A stretch of DNA of 64,000 nt, from the NCBI RefSeq assembly GCF_017305915.1, contig NZ_JAFKJN010000005.1, forward strand, positions 62,001 through 126,000, read 5' to 3'. The stretch comes from Reyranella sp. (GTDB lineage Bacteria; Pseudomonadota; Alphaproteobacteria; Reyranellales; Reyranellaceae). Below, in pieces: positions 27,102 to 36,111 of the stretch (position 1 is its first letter; every line of letters begins with the position of its first letter). The notes below the pieces were generated by a model, which saw only the letters and a program-made list of their open reading frames with translations, made no database searches and was not told the origin of the DNA. A program made the translations under genes and the position numbers.

Positions 27102-27166
27102 TAATCTAAACCGTCATTTAGCAGAATCGGCGGCTGCCGCCCTGGCAGCACCGGAGTGAGTCCAGT

Positions 27167-28981
27167 TTGAAGCCGACCGACATCTCGAATCCCGACTATT
27201 TCCACAAGGTCGTGGATTGCCAGTGGGCCTGTCCCGCGCATACCCCCGTCCCTGAATACATCCGCTTGATCGCTCACGGGCGCTACTCCGACGCCTACAT
27301 GATCAATTGGAAATCGAACGTCTTCCCGGGGATCCTGGGCCGCACCTGCGATCGCCCGTGCGAGCCGGCCTGCCGCCGGTCCCGCGTCGAGGACGAGACC
27401 CTGGTCAAGGGCAAGAAGGAGCCGGTTGCGATCTGCCGCCTGAAACGCGTCGCCGCCGACTACAAGGACGATGAAGGCATCCTGGCCGCCATGCCGAAGG
27501 CGCCGGCGAAGAACGGCAAGCGCGTCGCTTGCATCGGCGGCGGCCCGGCCTCGCTGACCGTCGCGCGCGATCTCGCCGTGCTCGGCTACGAGATCGTGAT
27601 CTACGACCAGGACCCCAAGCTCGGCGGCTTCATCCGCACCCAGATCCCGCACTTCCGTCTGCCCGAGCACGTGATCGACGAGGAGGTCGGCTACATCACC
27701 GGCATCGGCAACATCGAGTTCCGCCACCAGAAGATCGACTCGATGAAGAAGGTCCTGACCGAGGGCTACGACGCTGTATTCGTCGGCTCTGGGGCACCAC
27801 GCGGGCGCGATCTCGACGTGCCGGGCCGGCAGGAAGCAGCCGCCAACATCCATATCGGCCTCGACTGGCTGTCGTCGGTTTCGTTCGGCCATACCACCAA
27901 GGTCGGCAAGCGGGTGATCGTGCTGGGTGGCGGCAACACCGCGATGGATTGCTGCCGTACCGCCCGCCGCCTTGGCGGCGACGACGTGAAGGTGATCGTC
28001 CGCTCCGGCTTCGACGAGATGAAGGCGTCTCCCTGGGAGAAGGAAGACGCGATGGGCGAGGACATCCCCATCCTCAACATGCTCGTGCCCAAGGAAGTGA
28101 AGCACGACAACGGCAAGATCAAGGGCGTGCTGTTCGAGAAGGTGAAGGCCGAGTACGACGACAAGGGCCGCCGCACGCTGAAGCCGTCGGGCGAGCCCGA
28201 CGAGTTCCACGAGTGCGACGACGTGCTGGTCGCGATCGGCCAGGAGAACGCCTTCCCGTGGATCGAAGCGGACGCCGGCATCGAGTTCGACCGCTGGGGC
28301 CTGCCCAAGCTGGGCGAGACGACGCTGCAGAGCACGAACAAGAAGATCTTCTTCGGCGGCGACGCCGCGTTCGGCCCGAAGAACATCATCTGGGCAGCCG
28401 CGCACGGCCATGACGCGGCGATCTCCATCCACAAGATGCTGATCGGCGAAAACGTCGAGGAGCGCCCCGCTCCCGGCGTCAACATCGTCAGCCAGAAGAT
28501 GGGCATCCACGAGTGGAGCTACGACAACGCTCCGACCATCGACCACCGCTTCAAGGTCCCGCACCGCGCCAAGCAGGAGGCGCTGAAGGACATCATGGCC
28601 GAGGTCGAGCTCGGCTTCGATCCCAAGCTGGCTTTCAACGAGGCGCAGCGCTGCCTGAACTGCGACGTGCAGACGGTGTTCACCGGCAAGCTCTGCATCG
28701 AGTGCGACGCCTGCGTCGACATCTGCCCGATGGACTGCATCACCTTCACGCCGAACGCCGAAGAGAAGGAGCTGCGCCAGCAGCTCATGGCGCCGGCGCT
28801 GAACCCGACGCAGGACCTCTACATCGGCAACGACCTCAAGACCGACCGCGTGATGGTGAAGGACGAGGACGTCTGCCTGCACTGCGGCCTGTGCGCCGAG
28901 CGGTGCCCGACCGGCGCCTGGGATATGCGCAAGTACTACATGGAAATGACCCAAGCGGAGCACGCATGCCGCCAGCACTAG
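27167..28981 (+). CDS. FAD/NAD(P)H and iron-sulfur subunit of 2-oxoacid oxidoreductase (KorC-like, GltD-type)
   Basis: 604 residues, built like the small subunit of glutamate synthase with extra Fe-S domains. The N-terminal cluster region has Cys18, Cys22, Cys61, Cys65 and Cys69 (CQWAC, CDRPCEPAC). FAD binding is at ACIGGGPASLTVARDL; NADPH binding at VLGGGNTAMDCCRTARRLG. The C-terminus holds ferredoxin-type cysteines (CIECDACVDICPMDC and CLHCGLCAERCP). The start is TTG 27167, with GGAG ten bases before. It overlaps the next gene by 16 bp. Together with the following two genes it matches the three-subunit 2-oxoglutarate:NADP+ oxidoreductase described from Azoarcus/Thauera-type bacteria, where such a flavin subunit links ferredoxin-type centres to NADP. 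Function by analogy. Confidence 0.82.
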   Translation: MKPTDISNPDYFHKVVDCQWACPAHTPVPEYIRLIAHGRYSDAYMINWKSNVFPGILGRTCDRPCEPACRRSRVEDETLVKGKKEPVAICRLKRVAADYKDDEGILAAMPKAPAKNGKRVACIGGGPASLTVARDLAVLGYEIVIYDQDPKLGGFIRTQIPHFRLPEHVIDEEVGYITGIGNIEFRHQKIDSMKKVLTEGYDAVFVGSGAPRGRDLDVPGRQEAAANIHIGLDWLSSVSFGHTTKVGKRVIVLGGGNTAMDCCRTARRLGGDDVKVIVRSGFDEMKASPWEKEDAMGEDIPILNMLVPKEVKHDNGKIKGVLFEKVKAEYDDKGRRTLKPSGEPDEFHECDDVLVAIGQENAFPWIEADAGIEFDRWGLPKLGETTLQSTNKKIFFGGDAAFGPKNIIWAAAHGHDAAISIHKMLIGENVEERPAPGVNIVSQKMGIHEWSYDNAPTIDHRFKVPHRAKQEALKDIMAEVELGFDPKLAFNEAQRCLNCDVQTVFTGKLCIECDACVDICPMDCITFTPNAEEKELRQQLMAPALNPTQDLYIGNDLKTDRVMVKDEDVCLHCGLCAERCPTGAWDMRKYYMEMTQAEHACRQH

Positions 28982-30810
28982 CCGCCGTTAACGACTTCGT
29001 CGTCAAGTTCGCGAACGTCAACGGTTCGGGTTCGGCCTCCGCCAACGAGCTGTTCGCCCGATCGATCCTCCGCATGGGCGTCCCCGTCAGCCCGCGCAAC
29101 ATCTTCCCGTCGAACATCCAGGGCCTGCCCACGTGGTACGAGGTCCGCGTCACCGAGAAGGGCTATCTCGGCCGGCGCGGCGGCGTCGACATGATGGTCG
29201 CGATGAACCCGCAGACCTGGGCGCAGGACGTCAAGGAGATCGAGCCGGGCGGCTATCTGTTCTACGATTCGACCAAGCCGATGCCGTCGTCGATGTTCCG
29301 CGAGGACATCAACATCGTCGGCGTGCCGCTCACCGCGATCACCAACGCCACCTACGCCGACGCCCGCCAGCGCCAGCTCTTCAAGAACATCATCTATGTC
29401 GGCGCGCTGTCGATCCTGCTCGACATCGACGAGACCAAGATCCAGGGGCTGTTCGGCGAGCAGTTCAAGGGCAAGGAAAAGCTGATCGATTCCAACGTCA
29501 AGGCGCTGCAGCTCGGCCGTGACTGGGTCACGCGGCACATCGATCCCGACACGGTGAAGCTCAAGGTCCGGCCGTCCAACAACGTCGGCAACCGCATCTT
29601 CGTCGAGGGCAACAATGCCGCGGCGCTCGGTGCCGTCTACGGCGGCGCCACGGTGTGCGCCTGGTATCCGATCACGCCCTCCTCCTCGCTGGCCGAGGCG
29701 TTCCAGTCGCATTGCAAGCGGCTGCGCCACGACAAGGAAACCGGCAAGGCCAAGTACGCCATCGTGCAGGCCGAGGACGAATTGGCCTCGATCGGCATGG
29801 TGATCGGCGCCGGCTGGAACGGCGCCCGTGCCTTCACCAGCACCTCGGGCCCGGGCATCTCGCTGATGACCGAGTTCATCGGTCTCGCCTCCTTCGCCGA
29901 GGTGCCGGCGGTGCTGGTCAACGTGCAGCGCGGCGGGCCGTCGACCGGCATGCCGACGCGCACCCAGCAGTCCGACCTGCTGAGCTGCGCCTACGCCTCC
30001 AACGGCGACACCAAGCACGTGCTGCTGTTCCCCGAGGATCCGAAGGAGTGCTTCGACTTCACCGCCGAGGCGCTCGACCTGGCCGACCGGCTGCAGACGC
30101 CGGTGTTCGTCATGACCGACCTCGACATCGGCATGAACCACCGCCTGTGCGAGCCGTTCCAGTGGGACGAGAGCCGCCAGCTCGACCGCGGCAAGGTGAT
30201 GACCGCCGAGGACCTCGAGGCCGGCAAGACCTTCGGCCGCTACCTCGACGTCGACGGCGACGGCATCCCTTATCGCACCTATCCCGGCACGCACCCGACC
30301 AAGGGCAGCTATTTTACCCGCGGTACCACGAAGGATGAATACGCGCGCTACTCCGAGGAAGGCGCGGTCTATGTCCGCAACATGGAGCGGCTGCAGAAGA
30401 AGTTCCTGACAGCGGCCAAGATCGCGCCGCAGCCGCTGCGCTACTCCTCGCCCAAGCCGACCAAGCACGGCGTGATCTACTTCGGGTCGACCAGCCCGGC
30501 GATGGCCGAGGCGCTGGACCACCTCGAGGCCGACGGCAACCACGTCAATGCGCTGCGCGTGCGGTCCTTCCCGTTCTCGACCGCGGTCGAGGACTTCATC
30601 CACGAGCACGACAAGGTGTTCATCGTCGAGCAGAACCGCGACGCCCAGCTGCGCACCATGCTGATGGCCGACTTCACGCTCGATGCCCGCAAGCTCATTC
30701 CCGTGCTGCACTACGACGGCACGCCGATCACCGCCCGCTTCATCGCCGGCGACATCGCCAACAAGCTCGACCAGATGAAGGTCGTCCCGTTCGAGAAGGC
30801 CGCGTCATGA
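28966..30810 (+). CDS. korA: 2-oxoacid:acceptor oxidoreductase, fused gamma-alpha subunit (KorA)
   Basis: 614 residues. The first 190 residues are the gamma domain (VNDFVVKFANVNGSGSASANELFARS, RGGVDMMVAMNP); from about residue 220 comes the alpha domain with GNNAAALGAVYGGATVCAWYPITPSSSLAEAF and FTSTSGPGISLMTEFIGLA. It makes the catalytic core with KorB, oxidising a 2-oxoacid and CoA to acyl-CoA and CO2. The ATG 28966 follows GCGGAG and sits inside the end of the upstream gene. Its stop overlaps the korB start (ATGA). Confidence 0.9.
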   Translation: MPPALAAVNDFVVKFANVNGSGSASANELFARSILRMGVPVSPRNIFPSNIQGLPTWYEVRVTEKGYLGRRGGVDMMVAMNPQTWAQDVKEIEPGGYLFYDSTKPMPSSMFREDINIVGVPLTAITNATYADARQRQLFKNIIYVGALSILLDIDETKIQGLFGEQFKGKEKLIDSNVKALQLGRDWVTRHIDPDTVKLKVRPSNNVGNRIFVEGNNAAALGAVYGGATVCAWYPITPSSSLAEAFQSHCKRLRHDKETGKAKYAIVQAEDELASIGMVIGAGWNGARAFTSTSGPGISLMTEFIGLASFAEVPAVLVNVQRGGPSTGMPTRTQQSDLLSCAYASNGDTKHVLLFPEDPKECFDFTAEALDLADRLQTPVFVMTDLDIGMNHRLCEPFQWDESRQLDRGKVMTAEDLEAGKTFGRYLDVDGDGIPYRTYPGTHPTKGSYFTRGTTKDEYARYSEEGAVYVRNMERLQKKFLTAAKIAPQPLRYSSPKPTKHGVIYFGSTSPAMAEALDHLEADGNHVNALRVRSFPFSTAVEDFIHEHDKVFIVEQNRDAQLRTMLMADFTLDARKLIPVLHYDGTPITARFIAGDIANKLDQMKVVPFEKAAS

Positions 30811-31862
30811 CCTACATCGCCAAGCCGAAGCTCCACCATCCCTCGCTGGTCAAGAACAAGGCCGGCTACACCCGCCGCGACTACGAGGGCGCGGTCTCGA
30901 CGCTGTGCGCCGGCTGCGGCCACGATTCGATCAGCGCCGCGATCATCCAGGCCTGCTACGAGCTCGATATCCTGCCGCACCAGGTCGCCAAGCTCTCCGG
31001 CATCGGCTGCTCGTCCAAGGCGCCGACCTACTTCGTGGGCGCGAGCCACGGCTTCAACACCGTGCACGGCCGCATGCCGTCGGTGATGACCGGCGCCAAC
31101 CTCGCCAACAAGGACCTGATCTACATGGGCGTGTCGGGCGACGGCGATAGCGCCTCGATCGGCCTCGGCCAGTTCGCCCACGTCATGCGGCGCGGCGTGA
31201 ACATGACCTACATCGTCATGAACAACGGCGTGTACGGCCTGACCAAGGGCCAGTTCTCGGCGACCGCCGACAAGGGCTCGATCAGCAAGAAGGGCGTCGC
31301 CAACTCCGACGAATCGATCGACCTCGTCTCGCTCGCCATCCTGATGGGCGCAACCTTCGTCGGCCGCTCGTTCTCGGGCGACAAGCACCAGCTGGTGCCG
31401 CTGATCAAGGCGGCGATGGCGCATAAAGGTGCCGCCTTCCTCGACGTCATCAGCCCGTGCGTGGCGTTCAACAACCACGCCGGCTCGACCAAGAGCTACG
31501 AATATGTGCGCGAGCACAATGAGGCGCTGAACCGGCTCGACTTCATCGAGAGCCGCGAGGAGATCACCACCCGGTACGATCCCGGCACCACGACCACGGT
31601 GCAGCAGCACGACGGCTCGTTCCTGCGCCTGCGCAAGCTCGGCGAGGAATACGACGCCTCCGACAAGGTCGCGGCGATGAAGCGCGTGCAGGAAGGCCTC
31701 GCCGCCGGCGAGGTCGTGACCGGCCTGCTCTACCTCGATCCGACGCCGAAGGACCTGCATCACAACCTGAACACGGTCGACGCGCCGCTCAACACGCTCG
31801 ACACCGCCGACCTCTGCCCCGGCTCCGGAGTGCTGGACCGCATCAACGCGAGCCTGCGCTAG
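30807..31862 (+). CDS. korB: 2-oxoacid:acceptor oxidoreductase beta subunit (KorB)
   Basis: 351 residues, the thiamine-diphosphate subunit. Cys34 and Cys37 (STLCAGCGHDSI), Cys68 (SGIGCSSKAPTYF) and a later Cys (VISPCVAFNNHAGS) are the usual [4Fe-4S] ligands. TPP and Mg binding is at MGVSGDGDSASIGLGQ and NNGVYGLTKGQ. NHAGSTKSYEYVREHN is typical of 2-oxoglutarate-type beta subunits, so 2-oxoglutarate is the best substrate guess. The TAG stop is part of a CTAGAGC-type repeat that follows. Confidence 0.92.
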   Translation: MTYIAKPKLHHPSLVKNKAGYTRRDYEGAVSTLCAGCGHDSISAAIIQACYELDILPHQVAKLSGIGCSSKAPTYFVGASHGFNTVHGRMPSVMTGANLANKDLIYMGVSGDGDSASIGLGQFAHVMRRGVNMTYIVMNNGVYGLTKGQFSATADKGSISKKGVANSDESIDLVSLAILMGATFVGRSFSGDKHQLVPLIKAAMAHKGAAFLDVISPCVAFNNHAGSTKSYEYVREHNEALNRLDFIESREEITTRYDPGTTTTVQQHDGSFLRLRKLGEEYDASDKVAAMKRVQEGLAAGEVVTGLLYLDPTPKDLHHNLNTVDAPLNTLDTADLCPGSGVLDRINASLR

Positions 31863-31934
31863 AGCGCACGGGGGTTGTTGTTGCAGCAGGCGTATTCCGT
31901 TCGGCTAATTCCAGCCGAACGGAATATGCTCTAA
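31859..31934. repeat. Dispersed repeat, CTAGAGC family, copy 2
   Basis: Begins CTAGAGC (31859-31865) over the korB stop codon and ends GCTCTAA (31928-31934). The stem GCGTATTCCGTTCGGCT pairs with AGCCGAACGGAATATGC across a 6-base loop (31890-31929), with one G-T pair. It has one hairpin where copy 1 at 26836 has two. It could end the kor message. Confidence 0.85.
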
Positions 31935-31978
31935 GGGCGAAAGCCCTGGTCAAATTCCTGCTCGCCCTCTGGGGCACG

Positions 31979-32242
31979 ATGATGGGCGCCTTTTCAGGCG
32001 CCTGTCTTTTGGCGATGGCCGGGGCAGCCATCGCCAGCCAGATCTACGGCAGTTTCGAAGGCGCCGCGGCGATGTCCGCCGGCTGGCTGGGCGCCTGCGT
32101 CGGTGCCTTCGGGGGCGCGGGCACGAGCCTGTGGCTGATCCTGCGCCAGGGTGGCCGACACGGCGGCACCGCGGTGGTCGCGCTGACCGGACTCGCCAAC
32201 ATGATGGTGGTTTGTTTCGCGTTCGTCGCATTTTCGGGCTGA
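31979..32242 (+). CDS. Small hydrophobic membrane protein, unknown
   Basis: 87 residues from ATG 31979 with three hydrophobic stretches (about residues 4-22, 28-54 and 64-84), so probably an inner-membrane protein. No family recognised. In-frame codons upstream (AKALVKFLLALWGT before the first Met) look like coding sequence too but run back into the CTAGAGC repeat and a TAA with no start, so the original N-terminus may have been removed when the repeat arrived. Good codon bias supports a gene; function unknown. Confidence 0.5.
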   Translation: MMGAFSGACLLAMAGAAIASQIYGSFEGAAAMSAGWLGACVGAFGGAGTSLWLILRQGGRHGGTAVVALTGLANMMVVCFAFVAFSG

Positions 32243-32243
32243 T

Positions 32244-32259
32244 GTATCGCGCGCGATAC
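32244..32259. promoter_or_regulatory. Perfect 16-bp palindrome GTATCGCGCGCGATAC upstream of the patatin gene
   Basis: It lies between the stop of the small membrane protein gene and the patatin ATG (62 bases downstream). The symmetry and position fit a repressor operator for the patatin-GMC pair. No regulator gene is adjacent. Confidence 0.5.
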
Positions 32260-32321
32260 GGTTGTAACCTGTAATCGATCTTCGTGTGGACGTACCATGC
32301 CTTCCCAGGGAGCACCGGGGC

Positions 32322-34151
32322 ATGGCGACCACCCGTCCGCTACGGCCGATTGGCGAGGAAAAGCTGGGCAACCTCCAGGCATGGTTTCCCCGCGATCGCG
32401 CCGTCAGCGATCCGCCGCAGGACGACACGTTCGAGATCGGCCTGACCTTCGCCGGCGGCCAGTCGGCCGGCTGCTATCTCGCCGGCGTGCTCGATTTCCT
32501 GTTCGAGGCGCTCGATGCCTGGGAGCAGGCCCGCAAGGCCGATCCGGCCCGCACTCCGAACCACAAGGTCCGGATCAAGATCGTCACCGGCGCCTCGGCG
32601 GGCGGGCTGAACACGGCGCTGGCGGCGATCGCCGGCCGTTACCGCTTCGAGCCGGCGCGGCATGCCAAGTTCGAGGACGGCGACAAGAACCTCGGCAGCC
32701 CGTTCTATCGGGCATGGGTGCGCGACGTCGATCTCAAGCACCTGCTGACCACCGAAGACCTCACGGGCAACAGCGGCTCGTTCTCGGTGCTGAACACGCA
32801 GTATCTCGACGCCAAGGTCGCGAGCTACCTCGACTTCAAGGGCGACGGGCTCGCGGAGCGGGACTGGCTCGACGATCCGCTGCCGATTGCCGTCATGATC
32901 TCCAACGTCGACGGCGTGCCCTATCGCATCAAGTTCCGGACCGAGGACGAGAACGACGCCAGCGCCAACGCCTACTGGATGACGCTGCACGGCGACCGCC
33001 TCGCCTTCCTGCGGCCGATGGCAGCCGGCGCGCCGCAGCCGACCAGGCCCGACAGCGATGCGCTGTCGCTCGACAACAGCGCGGCGGCCGACGACTGGAA
33101 GCGGCTCGGCCAGGCGGTGCTGGCGACCATCGCCTTCCCGCTGGCGCTGCGCGAGCGGATCGTCGGGCGACCCAGCACCGACTACGACTACCGCTTCGCC
33201 TATCCGTTCGATCCCGGCGGCCTTGTCTACGCGCCGCCGTTTCCCGGCGACGCCGAGCAGCAACGCAGCTTCGTGACCATCGACGGCGGTGTGACCGACA
33301 ACGAGCCGTTCGAGCTGGCTCACACTGCCTTGGCCGGCACCGACGGGCGCAACGTTCGCGAGGGCGAGAAGGCCAAGCGCGCCGTCATCCTCACCGCGCC
33401 GTTCGTCAGCCCCAAGCCGGTGCAGTACGGCGTGCCAGACACGCCGCTGCCCAGGCTGCTCGGCAACATCTTCAACGCGCTGATCGGGCAGAGCCGCTTC
33501 AAGCTGATGGACGTGTCGCTGGCCGCCAACGCAGACATCTACAGCCGCTTCATGATCGCGCCGGTGCGCGTGCAAGCCTCGGGCAGCAAGGTCCGCGGCG
33601 ATGCGGCACTGGCCAGCCATCCGCTGACCTCGTTCTTCGGCTATTTCTCCGAACCCTACCGGCATCACGACTTCATGCTGGGCCGGCTGAACTGCTACCT
33701 GTTCCTGCGCGACTGGTTCGTGCTGCCGAGCACCCACGCGCCGGGCGATTCGGGGCCCAAGCCGGGGCTCGGCAACTCCCTGTTCGCCAACTGGCCCGAC
33801 GCGGCGCTGGCCGACCCGGCCTACAAGAGCCAGTCGCCCCACGTCAAAGACCACCGGCAGATCATCCCGCTGATCGGCACGGCGGCGCAGCAACCCCAAA
33901 GCTATCCCTGGCCGACCGGGCAGTTCGCCGGCTATTCGGCGGTCCGGCGCGGCATCGAGCAGCGCCTCGACGCGCTCTATCCGCTGATCCGCGATCGCCT
34001 GCTGGGAGCGGCGGTCGAGAACGGCTTCTTCCGCGGCATCGTCAGGCTGGTCGTGGGAGGTTACTGGTGGCTGAGCGGGCGCGGCGCGGTGCTGGGCGCG
34101 CTCCGGCAGATGATCGACAAGGCGCGAGAGCAGATCGATGACGATCGATAA
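32322..34151 (+). CDS. Patatin-like phospholipase/acyl hydrolase
   Basis: 609 residues, a Ser-Asp dyad lipid acyl hydrolase. The oxyanion loop is GLTFAGGQSAGCYLAGVL (residues 40-57), the nucleophile is Ser92 in VTGASAGGLN, and Asp321 lies in TIDGGVTDNEP. No signal peptide is visible; a hydrophobic segment near the C-terminus (IVRLVVGGYWWLSGRGAVLG) could touch the membrane. It is much longer than plain patatins and resembles the 'patatin-related protein' group. I prefer ATG 32322 over GTG 32286 because GGGAG precedes it. Its end overlaps the GMC gene by 14 bp, which points to coupled translation. Confidence 0.85.
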   Translation: MATTRPLRPIGEEKLGNLQAWFPRDRAVSDPPQDDTFEIGLTFAGGQSAGCYLAGVLDFLFEALDAWEQARKADPARTPNHKVRIKIVTGASAGGLNTALAAIAGRYRFEPARHAKFEDGDKNLGSPFYRAWVRDVDLKHLLTTEDLTGNSGSFSVLNTQYLDAKVASYLDFKGDGLAERDWLDDPLPIAVMISNVDGVPYRIKFRTEDENDASANAYWMTLHGDRLAFLRPMAAGAPQPTRPDSDALSLDNSAAADDWKRLGQAVLATIAFPLALRERIVGRPSTDYDYRFAYPFDPGGLVYAPPFPGDAEQQRSFVTIDGGVTDNEPFELAHTALAGTDGRNVREGEKAKRAVILTAPFVSPKPVQYGVPDTPLPRLLGNIFNALIGQSRFKLMDVSLAANADIYSRFMIAPVRVQASGSKVRGDAALASHPLTSFFGYFSEPYRHHDFMLGRLNCYLFLRDWFVLPSTHAPGDSGPKPGLGNSLFANWPDAALADPAYKSQSPHVKDHRQIIPLIGTAAQQPQSYPWPTGQFAGYSAVRRGIEQRLDALYPLIRDRLLGAAVENGFFRGIVRLVVGGYWWLSGRGAVLGALRQMIDKAREQIDDDR

Positions 34152-36111
34152 TAGTTTCACCGAACAGGGCGGCGCGGCACAGCCGCCGCAGGCCAGCCAG
34201 CCGTGGCGCAAGCGCGTCTACGACTACATCGTCGTCGGCTCGGGCGCCGGCGGCGGCACGGTCGCCTCCAACCTGGCGCGCGCCGGCTACACCGTGGCGC
34301 TGCTCGAGGCGGGCGGCGCCGATACGCCCGCGAGCTACTACACGCCGGCCTTCTTCGCCAAGGCGTCGGAAGACGTGGCGATGCGCTGGGACTACATCGT
34401 CCATCACTACGACGACCCCGAGCAGGAGAAGCGCGATCCCAAGGCGGTCGAGCTGCGCGGCGAGTTCGGCGTCTGGTACCCGCGCTCGGGCACACTGGGC
34501 GGCTGCACCGCGCACAATGCGCTGATCACCATCGTGCCGCACGATTCGGACTGGGAGCACATCGCCGACCTGACCGGCGACCAGAGCTGGCGCGCCGCGG
34601 CGATGCACCCCTACTTCCGCCGCATCGAGCGCTGCGAGTACGTCACCGACCACTATTTCGGCCGGCCGCACCCCGGCAACCACGGCTTCCTCGGCTGGCT
34701 CGCCACCGGCATCGCCCGGCCCAAGCTGCTGGTGGCCGACTGGAAGGTGCTGCGCATCGTGGTCGCCACGCTGCTCACGACGGTCGAGGGCAAGTTCTGG
34801 TCGAGCTGGCGCTACTTCCGCGACGCCTGGAAGAAGTTCGTCGGCGGGCCGATCGAGTTCGTCTTCAGCTTCTTCGATCCCAACGACATGCGCGACAGCT
34901 GCTTCGAGCGCGCCGGCCTGTTCTTCGTGCCGTTCTCGATCCAGCGCGGCCAGCGGGTCGGCGTGCGCGATTTGATCAGCGTCACCGCGCAGGACTTCCC
35001 CGACAGGCTCGACATCTACACCAATTGCCTGGTGACGCGCGTGCTGTTCGACGAGGTCGGCTCGGCCGAGGGCCCACGGGCGATCGGCGTCGAGCTCATG
35101 GAGGGCCTGCATCTCTACCGGGCCGACCCGCGCTGCGACCCCGCCGGCCCCAAGCCGCCGCTCCGGACGTTGCAGGCGCGGCGCGAGGTGATCCTGTGCG
35201 GTGGCGCCTTCAACAGCCCGCAACTCCTGATGCTGTCGGGCATCGGCCCGGCCGCGCACCTGCGCGAGAAAGGCATCGACCCGATCCTCGACCGGCCGGG
35301 CGTCGGCCAGAACCTGCAGGACCGCTACGAGATCGGCGTGGTCACCGAGACCAAGAGCGACTTCGCGCTGACCCGGCACTGCACCTTCAAGGTGCCCAAT
35401 GTCGGCGAATATGCCGACCCGCAATACGAGGCGTGGCTCGACGGCAAGGGCCCCTACACGACCAACGGCGTGCTGATCTGCATCACCATGCGCTCGACAC
35501 CCGACCGCAAGGAGCCGGACGTCTTCATGTTCTGCGTGCCCGGCGTGTTCAAGGGCTACTTCCCCGGCTGGACCTCGCTGATCGCGCAGCAGAAGACGCA
35601 ATTCTCCTGGCTGATCCTGAAGTCGCACACCAACAACCGCGCCGGCGCGGTGACGCTGCGCAGCAACGACCCGACCGACACGCCGCATGTCGCCTTCCGC
35701 TACTTCGAGGAAGGCTCGCCGGGCTACGAGGCCGACCGCGACGCCGTCGTTTCCGGCATCGAATATGTCCGCCGGGTCTCGGCCAAGGTCTCGGGCTTCG
35801 TCGAGAAGGAGCTGCTGCCGGGCGCCGAGTACGACGACCGCGACAAGCTGCGCCAGTTCGTGACCGACAATGCCTGGGGCCACCACTGCTCCTGCAGCAA
35901 CCGCATGGGCCGGCCCGACGACCCGATGGCGGTGGTCGACAGCAATTTCCGGGTGATCGGTACGCGCGGGCTGCGCGTGGTCGATGCGTCGGTGTTCCCG
36001 CGCATTCCCGGCTTCTTCATCGTGACGCCGATCTACATGATCGCCGAGAAGGCGAGCGACGCGATCGTCGCGGATGCCCGCCTCTCGACTGGGGTCAACC
36101 CGCTTTCTTGA
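34138..36111 (+). CDS. GMC family FAD oxidoreductase (choline dehydrogenase/alcohol oxidase type)
   Basis: 657 residues. FAD binding at [27 protein letters not shown] N-terminus; [19 protein letters not shown] is GMC signature 1; [18 protein letters not shown] is signature 2; the catalytic pair is His582-His583 in WGHHCSCS, and [26 protein letters not shown] ends the fold (landmarks only). A long insertion (residues 180-260) with hydrophobic and basic stretches is unusual and may bind membrane or a bulky lipid. It follows the patatin gene with a 14-bp overlap and meets the methyltransferase gene tail to tail (17-bp overlap). Its electron acceptor may be the cytochrome encoded nearby, which is inference. 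Confidence 0.88.
   Translation: MTIDNSFTEQGGAAQPPQASQPWRKRVYDYIVVGSGAGGGTVASNLARAGYTVALLEAGGADTPASYYTPAFFAKASEDVAMRWDYIVHHYDDPEQEKRDPKAVELRGEFGVWYPRSGTLGGCTAHNALITIVPHDSDWEHIADLTGDQSWRAAAMHPYFRRIERCEYVTDHYFGRPHPGNHGFLGWLATGIARPKLLVADWKVLRIVVATLLTTVEGKFWSSWRYFRDAWKKFVGGPIEFVFSFFDPNDMRDSCFERAGLFFVPFSIQRGQRVGVRDLISVTAQDFPDRLDIYTNCLVTRVLFDEVGSAEGPRAIGVELMEGLHLYRADPRCDPAGPKPPLRTLQARREVILCGGAFNSPQLLMLSGIGPAAHLREKGIDPILDRPGVGQNLQDRYEIGVVTETKSDFALTRHCTFKVPNVGEYADPQYEAWLDGKGPYTTNGVLICITMRSTPDRKEPDVFMFCVPGVFKGYFPGWTSLIAQQKTQFSWLILKSHTNNRAGAVTLRSNDPTDTPHVAFRYFEEGSPGYEADRDAVVSGIEYVRRVSAKVSGFVEKELLPGAEYDDRDKLRQFVTDNAWGHHCSCSNRMGRPDDPMAVVDSNFRVIGTRGLRVVDASVFPRIPGFFIVTPIYMIAEKASDAIVADARLSTGVNPLS

Noticed and set aside
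28513..28965. Upstream extension of korA to 28513
   Set aside because: It overlaps conserved C-terminal ferredoxin-type sequence of the korC-like gene in another frame; the ATG at 28966 has a good ribosome site and the correct N-terminus.
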